Source: Azospirillum cavernae
GTDB taxonomy: Bacteria; Pseudomonadota; Alphaproteobacteria; Azospirillales; Azospirillaceae
Assembly: GCF_003590795.1 (NCBI RefSeq)
Contig: NZ_QYUL01000001.1
Location: 1,133,001 to 1,197,000, forward strand
Direction of reading: 5' to 3'
Length of the DNA stretch: 64,000 nt
Shown here one piece after another: positions 10,419-21,000 of this stretch. How positions within the stretch are numbered: position 1 is the first letter of the stretch; every line of letters starts with the position of its first letter. Under the pieces are notes generated by a model, which saw only the letters and a program-made list of their open reading frames with translations, ran no database searches and was not told the origin of the DNA. Both the position numbers and the translations under genes were made by a program.

Positions 10419-11753
10419 TTACGCCGCCTCGGCGTCCTCGTCCTCATCCTTGGTCAGCTCGTCGACCGACACGGTCTTCTCGCTCACCTTGGCCAGTTCG
10501 AGGATGTGGTCGACGACCTTGTCCTCGAAAATCGGCGCGCGGAGATTTTCCAGCGCCTGCTGGTTCTGCTTGAAGAACTCGAACACCTGACGCTCTTGAC
10601 CGGGGAAGCGGCGGGCTTCGTTGATCAGGGCGCGGTTCACTTCGTCCTGCGTGACCTGGATGTTGTTGCGGCGGCCCACTTCGGACAGCAGCAGACCCAG
10701 ACGCACGCGGCGCTCGGCGATGGCGCGGTATTCGCTCTTCAGATCGTCTTCCGATTTGGCGGCGTCTTCGCCGGCCGTGCCGTTCTTCAGCTCTTCCTGA
10801 AGACGCGCCCAGATGCCCTCGAACTCGATGTCGACCATGCCGGCCGGCACCTCGAACGAGTAGGCGTCGGCCAGCTTGTCGAGCAGCTGGCGCTTCACGC
10901 GCAGACGCGACAGGTTGGCGTATTCGCCCTTGATGCGGTCGCGCACGGCGTCGCGCATCTTCTCCAGGCTCTCCATGCCGAACTCCTTGGCGAGGTCGTC
11001 GTTGACCTCGGCCGGGACGTTCTTGCGGAGTTCCTTGACGTCCACCTCGAACACCGTGGCGGCGCCCTTCAGGCGCTCGTGCGGGTAATCCTCGGGGAAG
11101 GTCACGTTGACGGTGCGATGCTCACCGGCCTTGACGCCGACCAACTGCTCCTCAAAGCCCGGCACGAAGCGACCGGCGCCGAGTTCCAGCGGGTAGTCCT
11201 TGCCGTCCATGCCCGGCAGAGCCTCGCCGTCCACCGAACCGGCGAAGTCGATGAGGGCGATGTCGCCGTTCTCGGCGCCGCGCTCTTCCGTCACCGGAAC
11301 CTGGGTCGAATGGGCGCCGGCCAGCTTGGCCAGGGCCTCTTCCACCGACTCGTCGCTCACTTCGGCGACCGGCTTGTCCAGCTCGATGGCGCCGAAATCG
11401 CCCGGCTCGACGTCGGGAAGCAGTTCGACGGCCATCTTGTAGGTCAGATCGCCGTTCTCTTCATACTTCTCGACTTCGATCTTCGGCTGCAAGGCGACGC
11501 GCAGGCCGCGCTCGCTCAGCGCCTGACGCGAGCTGTCGGAGATGGCCTCTTCCAGCACCTCGGACAGCACGCCGCCGTGGTAACGCTGCTTGATGACGGT
11601 GACGGGCACCTTGCCGGGACGGAAGCCCGGCAGTTGGACCGTGCGGCGCAGCTCTTCGAGCTTGCGGTTCACCTTCTCTTCGATGTCCTTGGCGGAGATG
11701 ACGACCTGAAAGTCGCGCTTGAGGCCGTCGGTGCTGGTCTCGGTGATGTTCAT
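10419..11753 (-). CDS. tig: Trigger factor (ribosome-associated chaperone and prolyl isomerase)
   Basis: Binds near the ribosome exit tunnel and assists nascent-chain folding. The 444-residue product has the N-terminal ribosome-binding domain with the signature QLPGFRPGKVPVTVIKQRYH (residues about 40-60). A FKBP-type PPIase domain follows (about 160-245, GDIALIDFAGSVDGEALPGM), then the helical C-terminal arms. The tail is acidic (ELTKDEDEDAEAA). It heads the tig-clpP-clpX series on the minus strand and follows tRNA-Leu, whose 3' end is about 90 bases upstream. Confidence 0.97.
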   Translation of the reverse strand: MNITETSTDGLKRDFQVVISAKDIEEKVNRKLEELRRTVQLPGFRPGKVPVTVIKQRYHGGVLSEVLEEAISDSSRQALSERGLRVALQPKIEVEKYEENGDLTYKMAVELLPDVEPGDFGAIELDKPVAEVSDESVEEALAKLAGAHSTQVPVTEERGAENGDIALIDFAGSVDGEALPGMDGKDYPLELGAGRFVPGFEEQLVGVKAGEHRTVNVTFPEDYPHERLKGAATVFEVDVKELRKNVPAEVNDDLAKEFGMESLEKMRDAVRDRIKGEYANLSRLRVKRQLLDKLADAYSFEVPAGMVDIEFEGIWARLQEELKNGTAGEDAAKSEDDLKSEYRAIAERRVRLGLLLSEVGRRNNIQVTQDEVNRALINEARRFPGQERQVFEFFKQNQQALENLRAPIFEDKVVDHILELAKVSEKTVSVDELTKDEDEDAEAA

Positions 11754-11844
11754 CGGAACGAAAGCCTATCTCGTTGTTCCGGCCCGGCGGCGCCCGTCCG
11801 GGCGGCCCGAAACCGTGTTTTCCATGCGGTCCGTGTCTTTGCCA

Positions 11845-11929
<85 letters not shown>

Positions 11930-12258
11930 GTTTTCATGGCAAAAGGCAGCCGCGACGGGTGCCGCACACCCGCCGGACCACCGGCGAAGTTGGGTCTATA
12001 GCACAGCGTGTCCGTTGCAAACAGGCAAAATGGGGCATCCGTCATCGGGGCAAACCCACGCGCGCCGGAAGGCGGCCTTCGTCCCTTGGTTTGCCCCGCA
12101 AACGGACCACAGACGCGGCGTGGCCCCCGCCCCGCCAGCGCATGATTCGCGCGTGCTGTCGGCCAAACCCAACCAGCGTCAGGACGGGAGCCGCCGCAAA
12201 CCGCCTTTGTCGTCGCGCGCGAGCATTCATTGGGGCGCCGTCACCACCCCCCTCGTCC
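11930..12258. other. Intergenic region with a 51-nt compound stem-loop
   Basis: The gap between nnr and tRNA-Leu has no supported gene. It does hold a perfect 10-bp inverted repeat, GGGGCAAACC (12047-12056) and GGTTTGCCCC (12088-12097). Between the arms is a second smaller stem, GAAGGC/GCCTTC (about 12068-12080). No T run follows on either strand, so this is not a classical terminator. Confidence 0.45.
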
Positions 12259-13719
12259 TCACCCCTTCAAGGCGCGCAGGACGCCGCACAGCGCGCCCGG
12301 CAAATCCTCGGAGATCAGGCCCGGCCCCACCAGCTTGGCCGCTTCGCCATGCATCCAGACGGCGGCGCAGGCCGCCTCGAACGAGTCCATCCCCTGGGCG
12401 ATCAGCCCGAGAACCACGCCCGCCAACACGTCGCCCGATCCGGCGGTCGCCAAATCCGGCGGGGCGTTGATGTTGACGACGGCCCTGCCATCGGGCGCGG
12501 CCACCACCGTGTCGGCTCCTTTCAACAGGACCACCGCGCCGGAGCGCGACGCCGCCGCGCGGGTCCGTGACAGCTTGTCGCTGTCCAGGCCAACCGACGC
12601 GCCGAACAGCCGGGTGAACTCCCCCTCATGCGGGGTCAGCACGCAACGGCTGTTCAAGCGATCCAGCAGATCGTCGGGCGAATCGGCGAAGCTGGTCAGC
12701 GCGTCGGCGTCGAGCACGCAGGCCTTGCCCGCCGCCAGAGCCGCCAACACCTGCGCGCGGGTCTCCGCCCCCACTCCGGCGCCCGGCCCCAGCAACACGG
12801 CGTTTTTGCGCGCGTCGCCTAAAATTTGGGCAAACTCATCGGCGCTTCGCAGCGGCTCGACGATCACGCTGGGCGATCCAGCGGCGTAAATCGGAAAGAC
12901 ATCCGCCGGGCACGCCACCGTGACCAACCCGGCGCCAGCCCGCAGCGCGGCGACCGAGGCCAACCGCGCCGCGCCGGTCATCCGCCCGCCGCCCAAAACC
13001 ACCGCATGACCGCGCGCGTATTTGTGCCCATCCAAACGCGGCCAAGGAAAATGGCGACGCCACAAGGCCGGACTGTTGACCAGCGTTTGCGGAGCAAGGC
13101 CGTCGAGCACACGGTCGGGAATGCCGATGTCGGCCACCACCACCTCGCCGCACAGGCTGCGGCCCGGCAACAGCACATGCCCCGGCTTGCGGCGGAAAAA
13201 GGTGACGGTCAGCGCCGCCTGCGGGGCCACGCCCAGCACGCGGCCACTGTCGCCGTGCAGACCGCTGGGCATGTCCACCGCCACCACGGTGCGGCCCGCC
13301 ATCGCCTCGACGATGGTTTTGGCGACTCCGTCGAGCGGGCGCGACAGCCCCGCGCCGAACAGCGCGTCGATCACCAGCGGGTTGCCTTTGAGAATGTAGG
13401 GGTCGGCGGCCTCGATCGGTCCCGGCCAGCGATCCGCCGCAAGCGCCGCGTCGCCGCGCAAGGCCGACCGCGTGCCCAACAGCGCCAGCCGCACCGGCCA
13501 ACCCGCCTCCAACAGCAAGCGGGCGATGACGAATCCGTCGCCGCCATTGTTGCCCGGCCCGCACAAAACGGCGGTCGGGTGCGGCGCCCAGCGAGCGCAC
13601 ACGGCGCGGACCACGGCGGCCCCCGCCGCCTCCATCAACACCACCCCCGGCACGCCGGACGCGATGGTCTGGGCGTCGGCCCGGTGCATCTCCGCGACGG
13701 ACAGAAGCTCGTCCATCAC
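12259..13719 (-). CDS. nnr: Bifunctional NAD(P)H-hydrate repair enzyme Nnr
   Basis: Repairs damaged NADHX/NADPHX. The N-terminal NnrE-type epimerase domain (about 1-215) interconverts the R and S hydrates. The C-terminal NnrD-type dehydratase domain (about 225-486) restores NAD(P)H using ADP. Epimerase landmarks are VLCGPGNNGGDGFVIARLL (near 52) and AVDMPSGLHGDSG. Dehydratase landmarks are GHAVVLGGGRMTGAARLA, VLTPHEGEFTRLFG and the nucleotide-binding NINAPPDLATAGSGDVLAGV (near 420-440). The 486-residue length fits the fused form. The start could be 13719 or 13716 (two consecutive ATGs). It lies downstream of tRNA-His on the same strand, separated by a terminator. Confidence 0.95.
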   Translation of the reverse strand: MMDELLSVAEMHRADAQTIASGVPGVVLMEAAGAAVVRAVCARWAPHPTAVLCGPGNNGGDGFVIARLLLEAGWPVRLALLGTRSALRGDAALAADRWPGPIEAADPYILKGNPLVIDALFGAGLSRPLDGVAKTIVEAMAGRTVVAVDMPSGLHGDSGRVLGVAPQAALTVTFFRRKPGHVLLPGRSLCGEVVVADIGIPDRVLDGLAPQTLVNSPALWRRHFPWPRLDGHKYARGHAVVLGGGRMTGAARLASVAALRAGAGLVTVACPADVFPIYAAGSPSVIVEPLRSADEFAQILGDARKNAVLLGPGAGVGAETRAQVLAALAAGKACVLDADALTSFADSPDDLLDRLNSRCVLTPHEGEFTRLFGASVGLDSDKLSRTRAAASRSGAVVLLKGADTVVAAPDGRAVVNINAPPDLATAGSGDVLAGVVLGLIAQGMDSFEAACAAVWMHGEAAKLVGPGLISEDLPGALCGVLRALKG

Positions 13720-13780
13720 CCCTCCTTAGGTTCACGGCGGTTGCGCGCTGGGGATTAGGCGCTCTGACAACACCAGAAAA

Positions 13781-13817
13781 CACAAAAGCCCGCAAACGGC
13801 ATGACTGCCGTGCGGGC
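13781..13817 (-). terminator. Terminator downstream of tRNA-His
   Basis: GCCCGC (13788-13793) pairs with GCGGGC (13812-13817), and an inner ACGGC/GCCGT extends the stem across a small AA bulge. On the minus strand it is followed by TTTTGTGTTTT. Confidence 0.85.
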
Positions 13818-13844
13818 GCTGTGTCAACATTCCACGAGGGAATT

Positions 13845-13921
13845 TGGGGCGATGGACGGGACTCGAACCCGCGACCACTCGGACCACAACCGAGAGCTCT
13901 ACCAACTGAGCTACCACCGCC
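13845..13921 (-). tRNA. tRNA-His (anticodon GUG)
   Basis: On the minus strand the cloverleaf carries the histidine-specific extra G at -1 opposite C73. The acceptor is GCGGTGG/CCATCGC, the anticodon loop TTGTGGT has anticodon GTG, the T loop is TTCGAGT, and CCA is encoded (complement of 13845-13847). It lies between the glnB regulatory region and nnr. Confidence 0.97.
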
Positions 13922-14064
13922 GTCGTTGGGAGCGCTTATTTGCCTCAACGAAATCGTCGGGTCAAGCGGATTCTTGGGCGTGGCGAAAAAACTTCGCCAA
14001 CCACCGCCAACACCCTCCTTCCGCAAGGCTCCGTGCCCCTGCCCTGCGGATTGCTTGCGCTGTT

Positions 14065-14081
14065 TGCACAATTAATGTTCA
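14065..14081 (+). promoter_or_regulatory. NtrC-like enhancer dyad upstream of glnB
   Basis: TGCAC-N7-GTTCA, a 17-bp dyad matching the TGCAC-N7-GTGCA geometry of NtrC sites with one mismatch. It lies about 112 bases upstream of the sigma-54 promoter, a typical enhancer distance. Binding is inferred. Confidence 0.5.
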
Positions 14082-14150
14082 CTAAGCCGCATTATTCGGC
14101 AGAATGCTGCCCGAACCGATGGCACAAGGCCGTCACAGAGCCAAGCTTGA

Positions 14151-14600
<450 letters not shown>

Positions 14601-14863
14601 TCGCGTCCGTCCCCGTCCAACCCCAATCAACAGCCGTCGCCAACATGCGCCTTTCCTCCATGCACGCCTCATCCGAACGCGCCACTCTCTCCGCCGAACC
14701 GCCGATGGCGTTCGTCGTGGGGCTGCGACTTTTTCGGCTGACGCGTTGTGCGGGCGGGAAAGGCGTGACATAACGTCCGCCGCGAGCCTCGTCGCCCGCC
14801 GTCGCGACCCGATGGTGGTTTGACGCAGCGGGATCCAAACCTCTTAAGCGTGGAAAAAGAGAT

Positions 14864-16273
14864 ATGTCCGACATCAGCAAGGTCTTCGACCTGATCAAGG
14901 AACACGACGTCAAGTACGTGGACCTCCGCTTCACCGACCCGCGCGGCAAGCTGCACCACACCGCCCAGCACGTCTCGACGATCGACGAGGACGTGTTCGA
15001 GGACGGCATCATGTTCGACGGTTCGTCGATCGCCGGTTGGAAGGGCATCGAAGAGTCGGACATGATCCTTCAGCTCGACCCGACGACGGCCGTCATGGAT
15101 CCGTTCGCCGCTCAGCCGACGCTGAACATCCTCTGCGACGTGTTCGACCCGGCCACCGGCCAGGCTTACGAGCGTTGCCCGCGCGGCATCGCCAAGGCCG
15201 CCGAGCGCTACACCGCCTCGGCCGGCATCGGCGACACCGTGTTCTTCGGCCCGGAAGCCGAGTTCTTCGTGTTCGACGACGTCAAATACTCCGTCGAGAT
15301 GAACAAGGTGTCCTACGAGTTCGCCTCGGACGAAGGCTCCTACGCTTCGGGCAAGGATTACGAGGACGGCAACCTGGGCCACCGCCCGGGCACCAAGGGC
15401 GGTTATTTCCCGGTCGCCCCGGTGGACAGCGCCAACGACCTGCGCGCCGAGATGCTGAGCGTCTTGGCCGAAATGGGCGTTCCGGTCGAAAAGCACCACC
15501 ACGAAGTGGCCGCCGCGCAGCATGAGTTGGGCATCAAGTTCGACACGCTGGTCCGCACCGGCGACAACATGCAGTACTACAAGTACGTCGTGCACAACGT
15601 CGCCCACGCCTATGGCAAGTCGGCGACCTTCATGCCGAAGCCGGTGTTCGGCGACAATGGTTCGGGCATGCACTGCCACCAGTCGATCTGGAAGGACGGC
15701 CAGCCGCTGTTCGCCGGCAACCAGTACGCCGACCTGTCGGAACTGGCGCTGTACTACATCGGCGGCATCATCAAGCACGCCAAGTCGCTGAACGCCTTCA
15801 CCAACCCGTCGACCAACAGCTACAAGCGTCTGGTCCCGGGCTATGAAGCCCCCGTGCTGCTGGCCTATTCGGCCCGCAACCGTTCGGCCTCTTGCCGCAT
15901 CCCGTATGTCGCTTCGCCGAAGGGCAAGCGCGTCGAGGTTCGCTTCCCGGATCCGTCGGCCAACCCGTATCTGGCCTTCGCCGCGATGCTGATGGCCGGT
16001 CTGGACGGCATCCAGAACAAGATCCACCCCGGCGACGCGATGGACAAGAACCTGTACGATCTTCCCAAGGAAGAGCTGGCCAAGGTTCCGACCGTCTGCG
16101 GCTCGCTCCGTGAAGCGCTCACCGCGCTGCGCGAAGACAACGAGTATCTGCGCAAGGGCGACGTCTTCTCGGCCGACATGATCGACGGCTACATCGACCT
16201 CCGCACGGAAGAGATGATGGCGTTCGAGACCATGCCGCACCCGATCGAGTACAAGATGTACTACTCGGTCTGA
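14864..16273 (+). CDS. glnA: Glutamine synthetase, type I
   Basis: Condenses ammonium and glutamate to glutamine with ATP, the main ammonium-assimilation route at low nitrogen. The 469-residue protein has the usual dodecameric GSI signatures: [18 protein letters not shown] near residue 50, [12 protein letters not shown] with metal-ligand glutamates, [14 protein letters not shown], and [20 protein letters not shown] near 330-360. The adenylylation tyrosine lies in [12 protein letters not shown] (about 397), so control by GlnE is expected. It starts behind an AAAGAGAT sequence at 14864. It forms a glnB-glnA unit and is closed by a strong terminator. Confidence 0.98.
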   Translation: MSDISKVFDLIKEHDVKYVDLRFTDPRGKLHHTAQHVSTIDEDVFEDGIMFDGSSIAGWKGIEESDMILQLDPTTAVMDPFAAQPTLNILCDVFDPATGQAYERCPRGIAKAAERYTASAGIGDTVFFGPEAEFFVFDDVKYSVEMNKVSYEFASDEGSYASGKDYEDGNLGHRPGTKGGYFPVAPVDSANDLRAEMLSVLAEMGVPVEKHHHEVAAAQHELGIKFDTLVRTGDNMQYYKYVVHNVAHAYGKSATFMPKPVFGDNGSGMHCHQSIWKDGQPLFAGNQYADLSELALYYIGGIIKHAKSLNAFTNPSTNSYKRLVPGYEAPVLLAYSARNRSASCRIPYVASPKGKRVEVRFPDPSANPYLAFAAMLMAGLDGIQNKIHPGDAMDKNLYDLPKEELAKVPTVCGSLREALTALREDNEYLRKGDVFSADMIDGYIDLRTEEMMAFETMPHPIEYKMYYSV

Positions 16274-16354
16274 TGCACACTGTTGATCCCCTTGAGAGTC
16301 GTTAGATTTTTGCTCCGAATTCGGCGCAAAGACACTCAAGGACGATCAACAGCC

Positions 16355-16386
16355 GCATTTTGGGATGTCCGCATTTTGGGATGTCC
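16355..16386 (+). repeat. Perfect 16-bp tandem duplication downstream of glnA
   Basis: GCATTTTGGGATGTCC occurs twice head to tail (16355-16370 and 16371-16386), immediately before the glnA terminator. No function is evident. Confidence 0.95.
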
Positions 16387-16393
16387 AACGTGG

Positions 16394-16427
16394 AAACGGG
16401 TCGGCTTGCCGACCCGTTTTTCGTTTG
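16394..16427 (+). terminator. Terminator of glnA
   Basis: AAACGGGTCGG (16394-16404) pairs with CCGACCCGTTT (16409-16419) around a 4-nt loop and is followed by TTCGTTTG. It lies about 120 bases after the glnA stop, so the transcript has a long 3' tail that includes the 16-bp tandem repeat. Confidence 0.9.
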
Positions 16428-16525
16428 TTTGCAGACTGACGCCTTCTGCGCGTCCGTGGATCGGGGACGGATTCCGGCGCGCTGGTCGTGACGCCATCAT
16501 CAGCCGGTTCCGCCGCCCGCGCGCG

Positions 16526-17635
16526 TCACCGTTGGCTGTCGGCCTCGGCGGCGGCCAAGACCAAGCGGGTCAAGGCGGGCAAGGATTTCGATCCGGTTTT
16601 TCGCATGATCGCGGCCCGGTGATTCTCCACGGTGCGTTGGCTGATGCCCAAATCGGCCGCGATGTTTTTGCTGGGATGACCGGCCAGAACCAGGTCCATG
16701 ATCTGGCGTTGGCGTTGGGTGAGGCCGGTCAGGTGGGTGGCGGCGCTTTCCCGCCAGGCGTGGAGCGTGTTGGATTCGCACGCCTGGTCGACCGCGCGCT
16801 GGACGATGACGAGCAGTTGCGCGCCATCGATCGGCTTTTCAATGAAGTCCCAGGCCCCCGCCTTCATCGCGTCCACGGCCATCGTCACATCGCCGTTGCC
16901 GGTTATCATGATGACCGGCAAACGGTCGCCGTCCTCGTGCAAACGGCGCAGCAGGGCAAGGCCGCTCATCCCCGGCAGACAGGCGTCGATCAGCAGACAG
17001 GCCCCCTGCCCCGGACTGTGGACGGCGAGAAACTCTTCGCCGGAGGGATAGGCTTCGACGATCCGGCCCCAATCCTCCAGCAGACCGCGCAGCGCGTCGC
17101 GCACCAGATGGTCGTCGTCGATGACAATGATGGCGGCGGACGCGTCGCCAACACGGAGAAGCTCCATCGGGCTTGGATCAACCGGAGGTAGAGACTGAGG
17201 CGACACCGCCACCACCGCCACACAGACAGCGTCGCCATCCAAGCGCCCGCCATCCAAGCGCCCATCGCCCGTCGCCGGGTCGCCTGCGAACAGCGCGTGC
17301 AGCCGGGCGGACAGCGCGCTCACCGATTGATCCAACAGGATCATCAGCGTCGCCGCGTCCGTCCCCGCAACGGCCTTGACCAACAGGGGTTGGAGCAGCG
17401 CCAAACTCTGCAACGGTTGCCGAAGGTCGTGGTCGGCGACGGCGAGCCGCCGCGCCGTGTCCCGATTGACCTGCTCCCCCCGCTCCAGAATTTGGGTCGC
17501 GGCGGTCAAGTCCCGGCGCGCCTCCGCCAGTTCCTGTTCCAGAACAGCGACCCGCGCGCTGTCTTGGGGAATGACCGTGACGTCCGCCGCCGTCGGCGAT
17601 CCTGTCCGCAATCGGGTCCGCGCCGTGCCGATCAT
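16526..17635 (-). CDS. FixJ-like response regulator with an N-terminal histidine-kinase dimerisation (DHp) domain
   Basis: A 369-residue protein with unusual architecture. A coiled coil (about 30-60) leads into a DHp-like helix pair whose H-box reads ADHDLRQPLQSL (His69). It closely resembles the H-box of the divergent kinase at 18034. No ATPase (HATPase_c) domain follows. After a linker comes a receiver domain (about 168-285: IDDDHLV, phosphoacceptor Asp217 in LIDACLPGMSG, Lys267 in EKPID) and a LuxR/FixJ-type helix-turn-helix (about 303-360, LTQRQRQIMDLVLAGHPSKN). It is a predicted DNA-binding output protein, probably for the neighbouring hybrid kinase; the kept histidine suggests a phosphorelay step. 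Its linker contains a 15-bp tandem duplication. Confidence 0.9.
   Translation of the reverse strand: MIGTARTRLRTGSPTAADVTVIPQDSARVAVLEQELAEARRDLTAATQILERGEQVNRDTARRLAVADHDLRQPLQSLALLQPLLVKAVAGTDAATLMILLDQSVSALSARLHALFAGDPATGDGRLDGGRLDGDAVCVAVVAVSPQSLPPVDPSPMELLRVGDASAAIIVIDDDHLVRDALRGLLEDWGRIVEAYPSGEEFLAVHSPGQGACLLIDACLPGMSGLALLRRLHEDGDRLPVIMITGNGDVTMAVDAMKAGAWDFIEKPIDGAQLLVIVQRAVDQACESNTLHAWRESAATHLTGLTQRQRQIMDLVLAGHPSKNIAADLGISQRTVENHRAAIMRKTGSKSLPALTRLVLAAAEADSQR
17234..17263. repeat. 15-bp tandem duplication inside the DHp-receiver linker
   Basis: GCCATCCAAGCGCCC occurs twice in direct succession. It is in frame and encodes the repeated GGRLD/DGRLD segment near residue 125-134 of the regulator, so it lengthens the linker without shifting the frame. 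Confidence 0.92.
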
Positions 17636-18033
17636 CGTCGTCTTCTTTTCTGGAGCGCGTCATCAGAGGTTATCGGGGATGACGATATCACGCCCATCCC
17701 GCGCGCCCCCCTCAGACAAGGGGCCGATGGCCTATGACCGCCGGTTCAACGCGCGGGACGGTGGAACAAAGCGGATCGACCGCCGTTTCGACCGCCACCG
17801 TCTGGGGAATCGGCCCTCCCTTGTGGCCGGAACTGCGCCGCCTGGCGCCAAACCACCGCGCGCGAGGCGTGATCCGGCGCACGGCTATGGCTTATTGCCG
17901 AGCCTCCTCAATCCGATAGGGATAGGAATCCCCCCATGCCGCGCCCATAATGATTTTTAAAGTCTTGCAAACGAAACGCTTTTGGAATCAAACGCCTGAC
18001 CTGCGAGCGTTGCGGGATGACGAGGAGCGCGCC
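17636..18033. other. Divergent intergenic region between the regulator and the hybrid kinase
   Basis: About 400 bases with no supported gene. The part nearest the kinase (17940-17995) is AT-rich and probably carries its promoter. I saw no clear operator repeat or promoter consensus. Confidence 0.4.
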
Positions 18034-21000
18034 ATGGTCAAGCCCGGTGAATTCCAGCCCGACAAGCAACCGGCGGCGACGCCGGTCGCCTCCGCCAAGC
18101 CTTTGGCGGTGGTCGGCGTCGGCGCGTCGGCGGGCGGGCTGAAGGCGCTCACCAGCCTGTTGAGCGCGGCGGAGGAGGCCAGCGGCCTCGCCTTCGTCGT
18201 GATTCAGCACCGGACGCCGAACAACGAGAAGCTGCTGGTCGATCTGCTCGCCAAATCCACCCGCCTGCCGGTTCGCACGGCGGACGACGCTGTCCTGTTG
18301 GAGCCGGATCATGTCTACATCGCCCCGGCTGGCCTGCTCTCGACCCTGGAGACTGGTCGGTTGCGCATCGAAAAGCCCGCCATGCCGAGCGAGGCCGCGC
18401 TGCCCATCGACCTGTTTTTCCGAAGTCTGGCGACCGATCAACAGGAAAAGGCCATCGGCGTCGTGCTGTCGGGAACCGGGGCCGACGGAACCAACGGCCT
18501 GCGCTCGATCAAGGAAAGCGGCGGTCTGGTGGTGGTCCAGGACCCCGCGACCGCCGAGTTCGACGGCATGCCGACCAGCGCCATCGCCACCGGCATGGCC
18601 GATTACGTCCTGGCGCCAGAGCGGATTCCCGGCGCCCTGATCGCCTTCGCCCGCCAACCCTATCTTCGCGGCGTGGTGGAGACGGAGGAGAACGGCGACG
18701 ACGGCGAAACCAACGATCCCGCCCTGGACGGCATCCTCAGCCTGCTGGGCGCCCACACCAACCGCGATCACCACGCCTACAAAACTCGGACGCTGGTTCG
18801 CCGCATCGAACGGCGGATGGGGATCCGCCAGATCGCCGACATGGCGGCCTACCGCGCCTTCCTGGACAGCAACCCCGCCGAAATCGAGAATCTGTCCCGC
18901 GACATCCTCATCAGCGTCACCCGCTTTTTCCGCGACCCCCCGGCGTTCGAGCTTCTCGCGCAGGAGGTTCTCGCCCCGCTGGTCCGCGACCGGCAGGGCG
19001 CGCAGCCAATCCGCGCCTGGGTTCCCGCCTGCGCCACGGGGGAGGAGGCCTATTCCATCGCCATGCTGCTGATGGAGGCCTGCGCCCAGGCTGGCAAGCC
19101 CAGCGACATCCGGGTGTTCGGCAGCGACGTGGACAGCCGGGCGTTGACCGCCGCCCGCAACGGCCTGTACCCCGACAGCATTTCCGCCGACGTTTCCGCC
19201 GCGCGGCTGGATCGCTTTTTCACCAAGACGGACACCGGCTATCGGGTCGCCAAGCCCTTGCGGGACGCCGTGACCTTCGCCCAGCATGACCTGCTCAAGG
19301 ATCCGCCCTTCTCCAATCTGGATCTGGTCAGTTGCCGCAACGTGCTGATCTACATCGAGCCGGACGCGCAGAAACGGATCTTCGGCCTGTTCCATTTTGG
19401 CCTTGCCCCGGACGGCTGCCTGTTTCTCGGCACCGCCGAGGCGGTGGACCCCCGATCCGATCAATTCGCCCCGCTGTCCAAGAAATGGCGGCTTTACCGC
19501 AAGATCGGCGCGGAACGCGGCGGCGGGCGCGCGCAAGCGCCGTCGGCGTCCACCACCATGGCCTCGGCCACGACCGCCGCCACGACCGAGGCGGGGGTGG
19601 CGACGCGGGTCAACCGCCCGTCAGAAATCCTGCGGCAGGCCCTGCTGCTGGAATACGCCCCGGCGGCGGTCCTGATCGACCAGCGGAGCCGCATTCAATA
19701 TCTCTTTGGCCCGACCAGCGATTTTCTCGACCTGCCGACCGGCGAACCGCCGTGGGATCTGACGGCGATGACCCGTGGCGATCTGCGCGCGAAGCTGCGC
19801 GGCGGCGTCGCCCAAGCCGTCGCCTCCCACAGCCGGGTGCGGATCGCCGGGGTGCGCCACAAGCGGCACGGCGCGTCCGTGTTCGTGACGATCACCGTCA
19901 TCCCCGTCCGCTTTCTCAAGGCCGGAAGTGATCTTTTGCTGGTGACGTTCACCAACGACGAAGCGGCCGGCGCCGTTCCGGCCGTTGTCCCGGCGGCCAT
20001 TGACAGCGCCACCGCCGAACAGATCGACTATGAGCTGCGCGTCACCCGCCAGGAACTGCACGACACGCTGGAAGAGCTTGGAACCGCCAACGAAGCCTTG
20101 CGCGTCGCCCAGGAAGAAAACCTGTCGATCAGCGAAGAGTATCAATCCACCAACGAGGAGCTGGAAACCTCGAAGGAAGAGCTGCAATCGCTGAACGAGG
20201 AGCTGAACACGCTGAACAGCCAGCTCCACGAAAAGGTCGATGAGCTGGAGGTGTCGACCAACGATCTGACCAACCTGTTGAGCAGCACCAACATCGCCAC
20301 CGTTTTCCTGTCGCCCGACCTGCGGATCAAACGCTTCACGCCGACGGCGACCCGGCTGTTCACCGTTTTGCCGCAATACATCGGGCGGCCCATCACCGAC
20401 CTGTCCCGCCGCTTCACCGATCCGGGTCTGGTGGTGGACATCCAATCGGTCCTCGCCTCCCTGACCGCCTCGGAACGGGAGGTGACGGTTGACGGAATTG
20501 ACCTGGACGTCACCTTCCTGCGCCGCATCCAACCCTACCGAACCCAGGATGGCCGGGTGGAGGGGGTCGTCATCACCTTCAGCGACGTCACCCCGCTGAA
20601 GCGCACCAGCACCGCCATGGCCTTGCAAGCCCGGCAAAACAAGCTGATCGCCGATCTTGGCCGCAAGGCCTTGGCCGGAGACGGCGGGCCGGACGCGCTG
20701 GCGGAGGCGGCGCGGCTGATCGCCGAGGGGCTGAACGCCGACAGCGTCCTCATCCTTGGCGCGGCGAACGGCGCCACGCGCGGCCCACGCCGCGACGCGC
20801 CGGATCAAAATGGACCGGATCAGGATCGCCCGGATCGCGATGCTCAAAGCCGAGCGGCGGACGGCTTGACGCCGCTCGGCGGTTTCCGCTCGCCCGCCTT
20901 TTCCAACGACGCCCGAACCTTGGCGGAGCGGGTCTTGCTGACCGCCCAGCCGGTCATCGTCGGCGACATCGCCGCCGACCCAGAGATGGGCGCGCCCTCG

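Noticed and set aside
12042..12230. 62-codon frame in the nnr-tRNA-Leu gap
   Set aside because: Arg-rich chance frame with no ribosome site; the gap is better explained by a stem-loop.
14119..14136. Second TGGCAC sequence upstream of glnB
   Set aside because: No GC at the -12 position with proper spacing, unlike the match at 14177.
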